Source: Nitrosopumilaceae archaeon
Lineage (GTDB): Archaea; Thermoproteota; Nitrososphaeria; Nitrososphaerales; Nitrosopumilaceae
Length of the DNA stretch: 44,500 nt
Assembly: GCA_005798405.1 (NCBI GenBank)
Contig: SYJQ01000002.1
Coordinates: 1-44,500 of the forward strand
Direction of reading: 5' to 3'
Position 1 is the stretch's first letter. Each line of letters begins with the position of its first letter. Position numbers and translations under genes: made by a program. The notes under the pieces were generated by a model. That model saw only the letters and a list, made by a program, of their open reading frames with translations. It was not told the DNA's origin and made no database searches. Positions 1 through 9,155 of the stretch are shown here, one piece after another.

Positions 1-804
1 CATGTGATTGATGAGGCTCAAAATGAAGTAGAATCAAAACAATACAACATTGGTGTAAAGCCAATCTCCGTTGGTGATATTTCATTTGAGATGGATATTA
101 CATCTGTAAAAGAAAGTGGTTCATTAGTTAGACCAAAATTATTTGTAGATAACAAAGATCTACCATCATATGGTATAGTATCTCTAATTGTGAATGGAGA
201 AACCATATCCAAAAAGTCACAGTTATTTGCAATTGGAGAAACAGTCGTTAATCTTGAATGGAAATCTCCTCATGTAGATGAGCATATTGTATATGATGTA
301 ATGGCAAGTGTTGATTTGTATGATAAATCAATTTCCACACAGTCTGCCAAATTACACATTTATCCAAAAACAATAACAATGTTGGCATCAGAAATAAAGC
401 CACTTGAATCTATTACCGAAGATGATGTAGTTTTAGCAGATCCTGGAGTAATCTATGCATCAAACTCCGCTGATCAAAACTTGAGATTCCATGTGGTAGC
501 TCCAAACGGTCAGTGTATAATTGGTGCCTCTGAAGAGTGTTCAATACATGACAGTACTACAAACCAACGTGGCGGATTGACAAGTATTGAATATGAAGAT
601 CAAATCATAAGAGTGAGATATAGTGGTCCAGATAGTTCACTAGAAAGATTCTCGATTACATCAATTGATCCACTAGCAAATTATTGGATTGTCTCCCTAG
701 AAACATCTGATGGAATTGTTCCTCAAGCACAAGCAATGAAGGACATGTCTATCAAAGTAAAATATAGGACACATTCAGAAACAATTACTGTATCTTCAGA
801 ATGA
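1..804 (+). CDS. Unidentified beta-rich protein, C-terminal part (5' end outside window)
   Basis: I do not recognise a named family. The reading frame is open from the first base, so the visible GTG at base 4 is probably internal and the gene probably starts upstream. The roughly 267 residues alternate short hydrophobic strands with polar loops, in the style of Ig-like or beta-sandwich repeats of archaeal surface proteins. There is no transmembrane helix or sorting motif at the C-terminus. Any signal peptide or N-terminal anchor would lie in the missing part. The gene ends 20 bases before the convergent glyS stop. A secreted or cell-surface role is only inferred from composition. Confidence 0.6.
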   Translation, partial: HVIDEAQNEVESKQYNIGVKPISVGDISFEMDITSVKESGSLVRPKLFVDNKDLPSYGIVSLIVNGETISKKSQLFAIGETVVNLEWKSPHVDEHIVYDVMASVDLYDKSISTQSAKLHIYPKTITMLASEIKPLESITEDDVVLADPGVIYASNSADQNLRFHVVAPNGQCIIGASEECSIHDSTTNQRGGLTSIEYEDQIIRVRYSGPDSSLERFSITSIDPLANYWIVSLETSDGIVPQAQAMKDMSIKVKYRTHSETITVSSE

Positions 805-824
805 TCTGATTATGTTTTTTAAAA

Positions 825-2282
825 CTATGGATAGGCAGTAAATTCAGAAAGAATAGAATTAATCTCTGAAATCTTAATCCTATTTTGTTCCATTGAATCT
901 CTTTTACGTATGGTTACAGTTTGGTCCTGCAAAGTTTGGTGATCTACAGTGATAGCAAACGGCGCACCAATCTCATCTAATCTCCTATATCTCCTTCCTA
1001 TTGCACCAGAATGATCCAAAAACGCATCATATTTTCTCTTAATCTGCAGATAAATCTCATCTGTTTTTTCCTTCAATCCATCTTTTTTAACTAGAGATAA
1101 AATTCCAACATGAACTGGTGATAGATATGGCCTTAATGACAAAACTATTCTCTCGTGTTCTTTGTCATCTTTTAGACTATACTCTAAGATAGTGTACAAG
1201 CTTCTGTCAATTCCCATTGAAATCTCAAAGACGTGAGGAAGTACTTTTTGCTCATCATCTACCACTTCAAATTTTTCCTTGCTTTTGTTTGCATGGCTGG
1301 ATAAATCATAGTCTGATCTGTAATTGCACGCAACTAGCTCAAGCCAACCTATTGTAGTTTCAACTTCAAAATCAAATGCAACTTGCGCATAAAACGCCTT
1401 TTCCTTATCCCCTAGTTTTCTAAATCTACTTTTTGTTACATCTATTCCTGTTTTTTCATAAAATTCAATCAATATTCCAAGATAATATGCAACAAACTTG
1501 TTTGGAATTACTCCAGATTCAACTGCCTCTTTACATGTCATTGATACTAGTTCGGAATCATTTTGAATTCTAAGGACAGTATCTGCAATTTCAGAAAATT
1601 TTTCAACATTATCTAATTTTGCGGGATTACAAAAGACTTCAATCTCTGCCTGATAAAATTCTCTCAAACGTAGTAGGCTCTGTCTTGGTGATATCTCATT
1701 TCTAAAACTCTTACCAACCTGAGCAATTCCCATTGGAAGCTTTCCTCTCATGGTCTTAAACAGTCTTGGAAAATCAACAAAGATAGACTGACATGTCTCA
1801 GGTCTAAGGTATGCTGGTTCCTCCTCTGGGCCAATTCCTACTTTGAACATCATGTTGAATTTTCTAGTATTTTCAAAATCTCCCTTGCATTTTGGACATT
1901 TGATGTTATTTTGTAATATTGCATTATCAAATTCCTCCAAATCAGCACTTTCAGGAATTTCAATTTTTGAGATTTCAGAGATAGTTCTATCTGCTCTAAA
2001 TGTTGACTTGCACTTTGTACATTTTATTATTGGATCTGCAAAATTTCCCAAGTGCCCTGATGCCTCAAATACAGATTTTGACATTATTTGTGAGCCATCA
2101 ATCTCCATCATTCCATCTCTTCTGATTAATTCTCTGCGCCATAATTCCAGAAATTTATTTTTCAAGCTTACACCAGATGGCCCATACTCCCAAAAGCCTG
2201 CTTGGGCATCTGCATAAACCTCACAACTAGGAAAGTAGAATCCACGCTCAAGTGCTAATTTCATTACATCTTCATAATTCAT
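825..2282 (-). CDS. glyS: Glycyl-tRNA synthetase (class II, alpha2 type)
   Basis: This enzyme attaches glycine to tRNA-Gly in the cytoplasm. The class II core shows motif 2 as FRNEISPR near residues 193-200 followed by REFYQAEIE. It also carries the PAYLRPETCQ segment typical of archaeal/eukaryotic GlyRS and a C-terminal anticodon-binding region containing GRRYRRLDEIGAPF. Two CxxC pairs (residues 88-91 and 129-132) form a zinc-ribbon insertion, as in the archaeal family. At 485 residues it is shorter than many homologues. The ATG start has a TATA-like AATAAATT about 24 bases upstream (around 2306). A tRNA-Gly gene lies elsewhere in the window at 10155. Confidence 0.96.
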   Translation of the reverse strand: MNYEDVMKLALERGFYFPSCEVYADAQAGFWEYGPSGVSLKNKFLELWRRELIRRDGMMEIDGSQIMSKSVFEASGHLGNFADPIIKCTKCKSTFRADRTISEISKIEIPESADLEEFDNAILQNNIKCPKCKGDFENTRKFNMMFKVGIGPEEEPAYLRPETCQSIFVDFPRLFKTMRGKLPMGIAQVGKSFRNEISPRQSLLRLREFYQAEIEVFCNPAKLDNVEKFSEIADTVLRIQNDSELVSMTCKEAVESGVIPNKFVAYYLGILIEFYEKTGIDVTKSRFRKLGDKEKAFYAQVAFDFEVETTIGWLELVACNYRSDYDLSSHANKSKEKFEVVDDEQKVLPHVFEISMGIDRSLYTILEYSLKDDKEHERIVLSLRPYLSPVHVGILSLVKKDGLKEKTDEIYLQIKRKYDAFLDHSGAIGRRYRRLDEIGAPFAITVDHQTLQDQTVTIRKRDSMEQNRIKISEINSILSEFTAYP

Positions 2283-2313
2283 TGTATTATTCCACCACTA
2301 ACTGAATAAATTC

Positions 2314-3153
2314 CTACGCCAACTCCTTGACTTTTCTTATGTTTTCAAAGTCATCTCTAACATCATCAATTGGAGTTTCTAAAATTATTGGAATCTTTTT
2401 CTTGTTGGCAGTTTTTATCACTTCTGCTAATCCTTTCTCTCCAATGTTTCCCAATCCAACATGATAGTGTCTATCGAGATTGCAGCCGATCTCTCCTTTA
2501 GCATCATTAAGATGCAATATCTTCAAATTATCAAACCCTACAGTATCATCAAATTTTGCAAAAGTATCCTTAACTGATTTTTCTGTTCTTAGATCATATC
2601 CTGAAACAAATGCGTGACACGTATCAAGACACACACCAAATTTTTTTGTAGGCTTTAACTGATGAAAAATCTCTGCCAACTGATCAAAATTTGCTCCAAC
2701 AGAATTTTTTTGCCCAGCAGTATTTTCTAATAAAATCATCACATCGTTTTTTGTTTGTCCTGCTTTGTTTAGTCCTTTTACTAGTTGTTTTATTCCTGCA
2801 TCTTCACCTGTACCTAGATGGCTGCCAAGATGTGTAACCAAATATGGGATACCCAACTTTGCGCATCTCTGGACTTCATTAATCAGAGTACTTACTGATT
2901 TTTCAAATCCATCTTCTTTTGGAGTGGATAAATTTGGCAAATATGGCATATGGGCACATGTTGCAAATCTGTCTATCTTACTTGCTTTTAATTTCACTTT
3001 GAAATTTACTATATCATTATCTGAAAGATCTTTTGCATGCCATCCTCTTGGATTTCTAGTAAATATCTGAAAAGCCGAGCACTCTCTTTCTACGGCATTA
3101 TCTACTGCTTTATCAATTGAACCTGAGATCGAAACATGGCAACCGATCTGCAT
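2314..3153 (-). CDS. nfo: Endonuclease IV (AP endonuclease)
   Basis: This protein cleaves DNA at abasic sites in base-excision repair. It shows the AP2Ec TIM-barrel signatures: GCHVSISGS at the N-terminus, FTRNPRGW, THLGSH, LLENTAGQ, GVCLDTCHAF, LHLNDAKGE followed by DRHYHVGLGNIG, and a final ILETP. These supply the His, Glu and Asp ligands of the three-zinc site. The frame can be extended to a TTG at 3162. I prefer the ATG at 3153 because the protein then begins MQIGCHVS, as family members do, and a TATA-like AATTTAAAT is centred 28 bases upstream. It lies 31 bases downstream of the glyS start, on the same strand. Confidence 0.95.
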   Translation of the reverse strand: MQIGCHVSISGSIDKAVDNAVERECSAFQIFTRNPRGWHAKDLSDNDIVNFKVKLKASKIDRFATCAHMPYLPNLSTPKEDGFEKSVSTLINEVQRCAKLGIPYLVTHLGSHLGTGEDAGIKQLVKGLNKAGQTKNDVMILLENTAGQKNSVGANFDQLAEIFHQLKPTKKFGVCLDTCHAFVSGYDLRTEKSVKDTFAKFDDTVGFDNLKILHLNDAKGEIGCNLDRHYHVGLGNIGEKGLAEVIKTANKKKIPIILETPIDDVRDDFENIRKVKELA

Positions 3154-3176
3154 ATCTTTCAACTTTAACCAAACAT

Positions 3177-3185
3177 AATTTAAAT
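3177..3185 (-). promoter_or_regulatory. TATA-like element for nfo
   Basis: AATTTAAAT is centred near 3181, 28 bases upstream of the nfo ATG at 3153. This fits a leaderless archaeal transcript and decides against the TTG at 3162, which would be only 19 bases away. Confidence 0.45.
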
Positions 3186-3212
3186 CAGCATCTGCTTAAA
3201 ATTAAAACCAGA

Positions 3213-3220
3213 TTTTTATG
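3213..3220 (+). promoter_or_regulatory. TATA-like element for priL-priS
   Basis: TTTTTATG is centred about 27 bases before the priL ATG at 3243. This is the usual distance from an archaeal TATA box to the transcription start, so a leaderless mRNA is likely. Confidence 0.4.
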
Positions 3221-3242
3221 TAATTGTCATTAATTACTATTC

Positions 3243-4268
3243 ATGTTATCCCTTGGACAGGATGAAATTGCAAAATACCCATTTTTGGCAGATGCCGGTC
3301 AATATCTAAAAGATAAGGGTTTCACGCTAGAGCAATTTGGAACTGATCCAGACTTGAAATCATTGATTGAAAAAGCATTTAATAGAATTGAAGTAGCAGC
3401 TGATGGAAAAATCTATCATTCTGAAATAACAGGAGATAAAGTGTCTAAAGAATCTGCACTTCCAAGAGAGGTTTTCTCTTTTCTCTTAGCTATAGTGTTG
3501 CTCAAATTAAGCGGTATGACTACATTGATCAAAAGATTTGCACTTGCCGAAGCAAGACGTGCAGAAAAATATCTGGAAAAAGACTTGGCAAATATCTCAG
3601 ATGAATCAAAAAAACAACTAGCTATCAAAGTAATTGATGATTTATTTTCAGTCCAAATAAAAAAACACGATGATTTTTTTGTCATACCAGTATCTGATTA
3701 TCTCAAGCATTCAATAAATTTCCATGAAAGAGAATGGAAATTAATAAACAGACATGTGGAAAATGGCTTGGTATTTCTCACTCCACATGAGACTGTAAGA
3801 TTAATTCGAAAAGAACTTGGAAGTTATATCAGCTCTAAAATTATTAATGCAAAGACACCTCCAATGATCTCAGGTTTTGAAGAACCAGTCAACAAATTAA
3901 TTTCAATGTCTAAAAAGTTTACAACTTTTACTGTGACTACTGGAGAATATCCACCGTGCATAAAACATGCAATTGAAATTCTTGAAAAAGGAGAAAACCT
4001 CCCACACTCTGGAAGATTCATGCTTGCAACATTTTTGTTATCGAAAGGTCAATCAGTAGAAGAAATTGCACCATTATTCAAAAATGCGCCGGACTATAAC
4101 CAACGAGTTACTCTTTACCAACTAAATCACTTGGCAGGAACTTCAGGAAGTGGCACTCATTATTCATGTCCTTCATGTGAAAAACTCAAGACACAAAATT
4201 TGTGTTTTGCAATACCCGAATGTGATAATGTCATAAATCCCCTCCAATTTGGAAAAAAGAGAATCTAA
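3243..4268 (+). CDS. priL: DNA primase large subunit PriL
   Basis: This is the regulatory subunit of the archaeal/eukaryotic-type primase, which makes RNA primers at replication forks. The N-terminal half is helical. The C-terminal domain (about residues 225-340) carries cysteines at 239, 309, 312, 321 and 327, enough for the 4Fe-4S cluster of PriL. It also has the typical PHSGRFMLATFLL segment and the YNQRVTLYQLNHLAG stretch. At 341 residues it is normal for archaeal PriL. The stop overlaps the priS start by one base (TAATG), so the two subunits are probably translated in a coupled way from one mRNA. Confidence 0.94.
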   Translation: MLSLGQDEIAKYPFLADAGQYLKDKGFTLEQFGTDPDLKSLIEKAFNRIEVAADGKIYHSEITGDKVSKESALPREVFSFLLAIVLLKLSGMTTLIKRFALAEARRAEKYLEKDLANISDESKKQLAIKVIDDLFSVQIKKHDDFFVIPVSDYLKHSINFHEREWKLINRHVENGLVFLTPHETVRLIRKELGSYISSKIINAKTPPMISGFEEPVNKLISMSKKFTTFTVTTGEYPPCIKHAIEILEKGENLPHSGRFMLATFLLSKGQSVEEIAPLFKNAPDYNQRVTLYQLNHLAGTSGSGTHYSCPSCEKLKTQNLCFAIPECDNVINPLQFGKKRI

Positions 4269-5389
4269 TGCAAGAAAATGATATAAAATTTCTGGAAGAT
4301 TCTTTCAAGAAATACTATTTTGAGCATTTTGATCTTATACGTGTTCCAAATAGAACTTCTGAACGGGAATTTGGTTTCCAAAAATTCAATTCCGGCATGA
4401 CACGACATATCTCAATTAAAGATGACAAAGAATTGCATCTTTTATTGATGAAAAATATTCCATCTGATGTCTATTGTTCAAATGCATGTTATTCTTTTCC
4501 AAATTTACCTATGAATGAAAAAGATTGGAAAGAAGCAGATCTTATTTTTGATATTGATGCAAAGGATCTAAATCTAGAATGCAGAAATAATCACACAATT
4601 TCCAAATGCAATAAATGCAATGAAATATCTACTGACAGTAATATTTGTAGTAAATGTAATTCCACAAAATTAGAAAAAAAATCACTACCATGTAAAAATT
4701 GCATAGATGCATCTAAAAATGAAGTATCAAAGCTATCAAATATTTTAATTGAAGACTTGAATGTTCAACAAAATGATATCCATGTATATTTTTCTGGCAA
4801 TGAAGGATTTCACGTATATGTGTACAATTCACAATTTCAGCTGCTTGGATCTAGGGAAAGATCCGAATTAACAGATTACATCATGTTTAATGGAACAATT
4901 CCGGAAACTTTTGGAATGAAAAAATTCAAACCAAATCGATCATCATTTCCAGATTTTGAAGAAAAAGGATGGAGAGGAAGATTTTCAAAGGAAGTGTATG
5001 GATCTAAATCAAAACGCTCTAAAATAATATCTGAATTAATCACAAGTGGATATTCTTCTTTTCAAAAAACTTTAGAAGACATATCTAGTAAGATTGGAGC
5101 TAAAATTGATCCTAATGTAACAATGGATATCCATAGAATATTCAGACTTCCAGGATCATTAAACAGCAAAAGTGGTCTGACAAAGATTTTCTGTAGTAAT
5201 CTTGAAAAGTTTGATCCGTATACCGAGGCTTCATTTCTTGATGAAAGTTCAGTAGAGATTATAGCTAATTGTCCCATTGAATTTAAGCTAAAAAACAGAA
5301 GATTTGGTCCATACTTTAATGATAAAGTGTCTATTCCAACATATGCTGCAGCATACATGATTTGCAAAAAACTGGCAAAAATCGCTTAA
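4268..5389 (+). CDS. priS: DNA primase catalytic small subunit PriS
   Basis: This is the polymerase subunit of primase. The catalytic acidic pair is visible as D95 and D97 in LIFDIDAKDL. The later SGNEGFHVYV (S176-G177, H182) is the conserved SGxxGxH nucleotide-binding motif. Three CxxC pairs (residues 114-117, 127-130 and 142-145) make an expanded zinc-knob region between the first Asp motif and SGxxG. The length of 373 residues fits archaeal PriS. The start overlaps the priL stop by one base. The gene is followed by about 100 bases with no gene before the next start. Confidence 0.95.
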   Translation: MQENDIKFLEDSFKKYYFEHFDLIRVPNRTSEREFGFQKFNSGMTRHISIKDDKELHLLLMKNIPSDVYCSNACYSFPNLPMNEKDWKEADLIFDIDAKDLNLECRNNHTISKCNKCNEISTDSNICSKCNSTKLEKKSLPCKNCIDASKNEVSKLSNILIEDLNVQQNDIHVYFSGNEGFHVYVYNSQFQLLGSRERSELTDYIMFNGTIPETFGMKKFKPNRSSFPDFEEKGWRGRFSKEVYGSKSKRSKIISELITSGYSSFQKTLEDISSKIGAKIDPNVTMDIHRIFRLPGSLNSKSGLTKIFCSNLEKFDPYTEASFLDESSVEIIANCPIEFKLKNRRFGPYFNDKVSIPTYAAAYMICKKLAKIA

Positions 5390-5486
5390 TTTTAAACCCC
5401 CTAAACAAATCAAGATAATTTCAAAAATAATGCCTAATCCTGAAGTTTTGCTGGTAAGACATTAATTTACCAAGTCGCAAGAAACG

Positions 5487-8348
5487 TTGATTTTGTATAG
5501 CGCCTCCACTGACAAGCAAGCTCCGCCTCCTGACACAGGGAAATTTATCAGATTAATCATAGTTGCCATAATAGCTATAGCTATACTCACAGTCGCTGGA
5601 AATCAGGCAGTAGTTTTATCGATGAATTTTACCGAATTTGGGGAACAATTTACCAAACCACTGTACTATTCTCTAGTATCAACTATCATCCTTTCAGCAA
5701 TTGCTCTGATAAGAGTCAATATCATTGGAAGGTCGTCAATCTTTTGGTATGGACTTCACACAGCTATCGGTTTTATCGGAAAGAGTGCTCAACAACCATT
5801 ATCAAATAACATTCCAAGCTTTAAGGATTACAAGCTAAGCCCACTGCAATTTGTTATTTGGCAAATTACAAAGATCTTACTCTTTGGAGCATTTTTTGTA
5901 AATATTATGTTTGGATTTGCAGCAGTATCTTTTATTGATGGAAATAATCTAGGTATCGAAAATCTATCAAACATATTTTCTTTACCTTTTGTGACACCAA
6001 GTACTGATTCTAACTATGCAATTGAACAAGTCATTCCAATGATTCCAACACTAGTACTTCTTTTACCACCAGTACTTGCAGCGATTGGACTTCGTTTGGT
6101 TTTGTATGTAGGAATTCATAAAATTATCAACGTCATTACTTCTTATCTACAAGATTCAAAAAGTGGAAAGCCAAGATACCTCAACTATGTTTCATCTATT
6201 GAAACCATAATTGGTGTAGGTGTATTATGGCTAGGATTTAATCTATTTTTCACTGATCAAATTGATTACAATTCAAGATACATCATAGGTGGAACACTGA
6301 TAATTGGATTTGCTCTTTTAACTTTTTCAATTGTAGATAGAATAAGAGCACGTGTTCTTACTCACATGTTTAAAAAAGATGTATACATTAGAATTTTAAC
6401 AGTTCTTGCAATTGCAGTTATTGTTGGAGGACTGGTAACTGTCAATAACAGCATTGCAGATGCAAAAAAAATTGAATATCTTGGACCTTACACTGCTCAA
6501 CAAATTGATGTCAATCGTTACATTGGCCAACTAGATGATATCAAAGAGAACACACATGATGTAAAATTACAATCAGTGTCCCCAAATAATATAAAAAATT
6601 ATGTAAATAAAAACAGCGATGTACTTGATGTAGTTAGAGTATGGGATTGGGAGGCAGCATTTGCTAAATTAAAACCTGAAATTGGATTGATTCCAAACGT
6701 AGATTTTGAAGATAATGATATTCTCCGCTTTAACAATACATTATACTGGACTGCATCAATGAAACCAGTATTACCCTCTTCTGTCAGTCTTGAAAATAGA
6801 TGGTATAACGAACATCTTGTATATACCCATGTTCCAAATGGATTCCTTACGTTAGAGGCTACAAATGGCCAAATTATGGACAGTGGTGAATTCTTCAAAC
6901 AACGAGAAATCTATTATGGTGAAGGAGGACTCTTTGAGCAAACTTGGTCAGCATATCCAAATTCTAGAGGATCTACTAGTGCAGAACTAGGAGGAGTATC
7001 TTATAATGGTAAAGGAGGATTAGATGTATCTCCTCCACTTAGCTGGACTTTTGAGCCAAACTTCTTACTTTCATTTCCTACAGAATCAGTTCATGTAATG
7101 CGATACAAAGACGTCCATGACAGAATGAAAACTCTATACCCTTATTTTCTATATGATGTATTTGGAAAAGAGTTAGACTCTATTCCAGTAACTGATGGAG
7201 AAAATTCTTACTGGTTAATTCCTTTGATAGTTGGATTTGATACTCATGATGTACCATGGTCCTCTGGAAATCCATATCTGAGACTAGTAGGATTTGCTCT
7301 AATTGATAGTTATGATGGTAATATTCAATTATTGAAAACAGGTGATGATTTCTTTACTGAAATGTTTGTTAGTCAATACTCTGATCAGTTCAAACCAATA
7401 CCATCTTGGCTTGAAGAACAAATACGATATCCAGTTGAATTGTTTAACTGGAAAACAGAAATGTATAACATTTACCATGTAAATGATGTTGAAACATTCA
7501 TTCAAGCAAATGAATTTTATGAGATTCCACAAGGTTTGGAGGCTTATTATGTTGAAGCAAAACCACCAGGCTTTAATCAAACAGAATTCGTAGGTTTACT
7601 TTCCTTGGAGCTACGTGGTTCTCAAGGACGAAATCTCGCAGGATACATGATTGTTGAAAATGATCTTAAGAATTTAGGTGACATACAATTCTATGAAATT
7701 CCATTAAACTCTACTACTAAATTGATTGGTCCTACTGCAGTAAGAGAAGCATTGGATAAAGATCCCGAATTTGCTGAATTAAAGACACTTTTAAGAAATC
7801 CTAGGATCGGAGATAATATCCTATATCATGTAGGCGAACATGATGTCTACTTTATTCCCGTATATACTGCAGGGGCTGGAGGAGTTGTTGCACAACTAGG
7901 TACTATTGCAGCCGTAGGTGCGGCATTTACTGGAGAATATTATGTTGGTTTGGGAGATACTCAAGAAGAGGCATTTGAGGCATATTTGAAAAAGGTATCA
8001 GGCGTAGCTGGTTCCACAACTTCAGTTGATGTTGATTATATAGAATTAGGGAAATCAGATAGAATTGATATTATAAAATCTTCATTTAAAGAAAATGGAA
8101 TAGAAATTGTCGAACCAACATCAATTCAAATCCCACTATCATTTAAAGAAGGAGAGATATTCTTCTTTACTGAAAATGATCGTGCTGACACAGAAGATTT
8201 CTTGAAAAAATTCACAGATAATTTTGTAAAGCCTAGAAGTGATAGAGTATTCATGTGGCAAGAAGGTACCAATCTCAATATTGGAACAATAGTTGTAAAA
8301 GATAGTATTCCTGAAATGCATTATATCTCAATTTCAGTAGGCAATTAG
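5487..8348 (+). CDS. UPF0182 family large membrane protein
   Basis: The protein resembles the uncharacterised UPF0182 (COG1615) family; its biochemical function is not known. About seven hydrophobic helices lie in the first 325 residues, the first around residues 20-38 and the last near 300-322. A soluble region of some 630 residues follows, predicted outside the membrane from the topology usual in the family. Segments such as VVRVWDWEAAFAKLKP and the long aromatic-rich C-terminal region match the family's style. At 953 residues it has family length. The start is uncertain: TTG at 5487 or TTG at 5493, both without clear Shine-Dalgarno. The second lies about 28 bases after a TATA-like ATTAATTTA. 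Confidence 0.8.
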   Translation: MILYSASTDKQAPPPDTGKFIRLIIVAIIAIAILTVAGNQAVVLSMNFTEFGEQFTKPLYYSLVSTIILSAIALIRVNIIGRSSIFWYGLHTAIGFIGKSAQQPLSNNIPSFKDYKLSPLQFVIWQITKILLFGAFFVNIMFGFAAVSFIDGNNLGIENLSNIFSLPFVTPSTDSNYAIEQVIPMIPTLVLLLPPVLAAIGLRLVLYVGIHKIINVITSYLQDSKSGKPRYLNYVSSIETIIGVGVLWLGFNLFFTDQIDYNSRYIIGGTLIIGFALLTFSIVDRIRARVLTHMFKKDVYIRILTVLAIAVIVGGLVTVNNSIADAKKIEYLGPYTAQQIDVNRYIGQLDDIKENTHDVKLQSVSPNNIKNYVNKNSDVLDVVRVWDWEAAFAKLKPEIGLIPNVDFEDNDILRFNNTLYWTASMKPVLPSSVSLENRWYNEHLVYTHVPNGFLTLEATNGQIMDSGEFFKQREIYYGEGGLFEQTWSAYPNSRGSTSAELGGVSYNGKGGLDVSPPLSWTFEPNFLLSFPTESVHVMRYKDVHDRMKTLYPYFLYDVFGKELDSIPVTDGENSYWLIPLIVGFDTHDVPWSSGNPYLRLVGFALIDSYDGNIQLLKTGDDFFTEMFVSQYSDQFKPIPSWLEEQIRYPVELFNWKTEMYNIYHVNDVETFIQANEFYEIPQGLEAYYVEAKPPGFNQTEFVGLLSLELRGSQGRNLAGYMIVENDLKNLGDIQFYEIPLNSTTKLIGPTAVREALDKDPEFAELKTLLRNPRIGDNILYHVGEHDVYFIPVYTAGAGGVVAQLGTIAAVGAAFTGEYYVGLGDTQEEAFEAYLKKVSGVAGSTTSVDVDYIELGKSDRIDIIKSSFKENGIEIVEPTSIQIPLSFKEGEIFFFTENDRADTEDFLKKFTDNFVKPRSDRVFMWQEGTNLNIGTIVVKDSIPEMHYISISVGN

Positions 8349-8410
8349 ATGTTATTCTCATTGATTATTTCCAAAAACCTTAAGTTTAGATACAAAATTT
8401 AGAATAGATA

Positions 8411-8536
8411 ATGACACAACAAAGTAAATGCCCATATTGTAATTCATTATTTAAAAATAATGAAGATTTATCCAAACATATAGACAGAATACATAACGGC
8501 TCAGGACTCTTAGAAGGCGACTCTAGAAAATTTTAA
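8411..8536 (+). CDS. C2H2 zinc-finger mini-protein (41 aa)
   Basis: This is a 41-residue protein with a single C2H2 finger: C7-x2-C10-x12-H23-x4-H28, in the order CPYCNSLFKNNEDLSKH then HNG. The spacing is classical for a DNA- or RNA-binding finger. The ATG lies about 28 bases after a TATA-like CTTAAGTTT, which suggests its own leaderless transcript. It is intact, with a clean TAA. It sits between the UPF0182 gene and the amidotransferase gene, with no overlap. A role in transcription or RNA binding is inferred from the finger only. Confidence 0.72.
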   Translation: MTQQSKCPYCNSLFKNNEDLSKHIDRIHNGSGLLEGDSRKF

Positions 8537-8612
8537 GAATCTAGTTTTTTTAAAAAATCACGCATGAAATATTTTAGAACGTTAAATTAGCTGTATTTTT
8601 TTCATGTACTAA

Positions 8613-9155
8613 TTGCTACTAATACTTGATAATGGTTCTGTATACACAAAAAATTTAATTGATTTTTTAAGTAACAAAAAAATCTTATTTGAAAAACAGA
8701 CACCTGAATTATTAGATTTAAAATCACTAGATAATTACACCTCATTTATTCTCTCAGGCAGAAGAAAAAATGAAAAAAAGACAAATCAAATCAATTCCAA
8801 AATAATTAATCATGCAATTCAAAGTGATAAGAAATTATTGGGAATTTGTTATGGTGCAGAGATACTAGCTCTTACTCTGGGGGGAACAATCAGAAAACTC
8901 ACATTACCACAAAAAGGTAATGAACAAATCAACATTCAAAGAGAAAATCTTCTCTTAAATGAAGATTTGCAGGTATTTGAGAGTCATGAATTTGAGATTT
9001 CTAAATTACCAAATATTTTAGTTGTAATAGGCGAATCTAAAAACTGTAAATTTGAAATTATTCAATATGACAAAAAATTAATTTTTGGAACCCAGTTTCA
9101 TCCTGAAATGAGTGATGATGGTCAAAACTTGATTCAAAAGTTTTGTTCCCTCTGA
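8613..9155 (+). CDS. Class I glutamine amidotransferase domain protein
   Basis: This protein hydrolyses glutamine to release ammonia for a partner enzyme. The whole triad is present: nucleophile C79 in GICYGAE, then H163 and E165 in FGTQFHPE. The fold resembles the GATase subunit of GMP synthase or anthranilate synthase. The usual LSGGP oxyanion motif is replaced by LSGRRKNEKK, so a standard GMP synthase subunit is not certain. No synthetase partner is adjacent. The start codon is TTG (LLILDNGS opens the domain). The stop lies 13 bases inside the start of the next gene, if that gene begins at 9143, which suggests coupled translation. Confidence 0.78.
   Translation: MLLILDNGSVYTKNLIDFLSNKKILFEKQTPELLDLKSLDNYTSFILSGRRKNEKKTNQINSKIINHAIQSDKKLLGICYGAEILALTLGGTIRKLTLPQKGNEQINIQRENLLLNEDLQVFESHEFEISKLPNILVVIGESKNCKFEIIQYDKKLIFGTQFHPEMSDDGQNLIQKFCSL

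Noticed and set aside
1843-2217. Plus-strand open frame of 124 codons inside glyS
   Set aside because: It is antisense to strongly conserved GlyRS motifs and has no family features, so it is a shadow frame.
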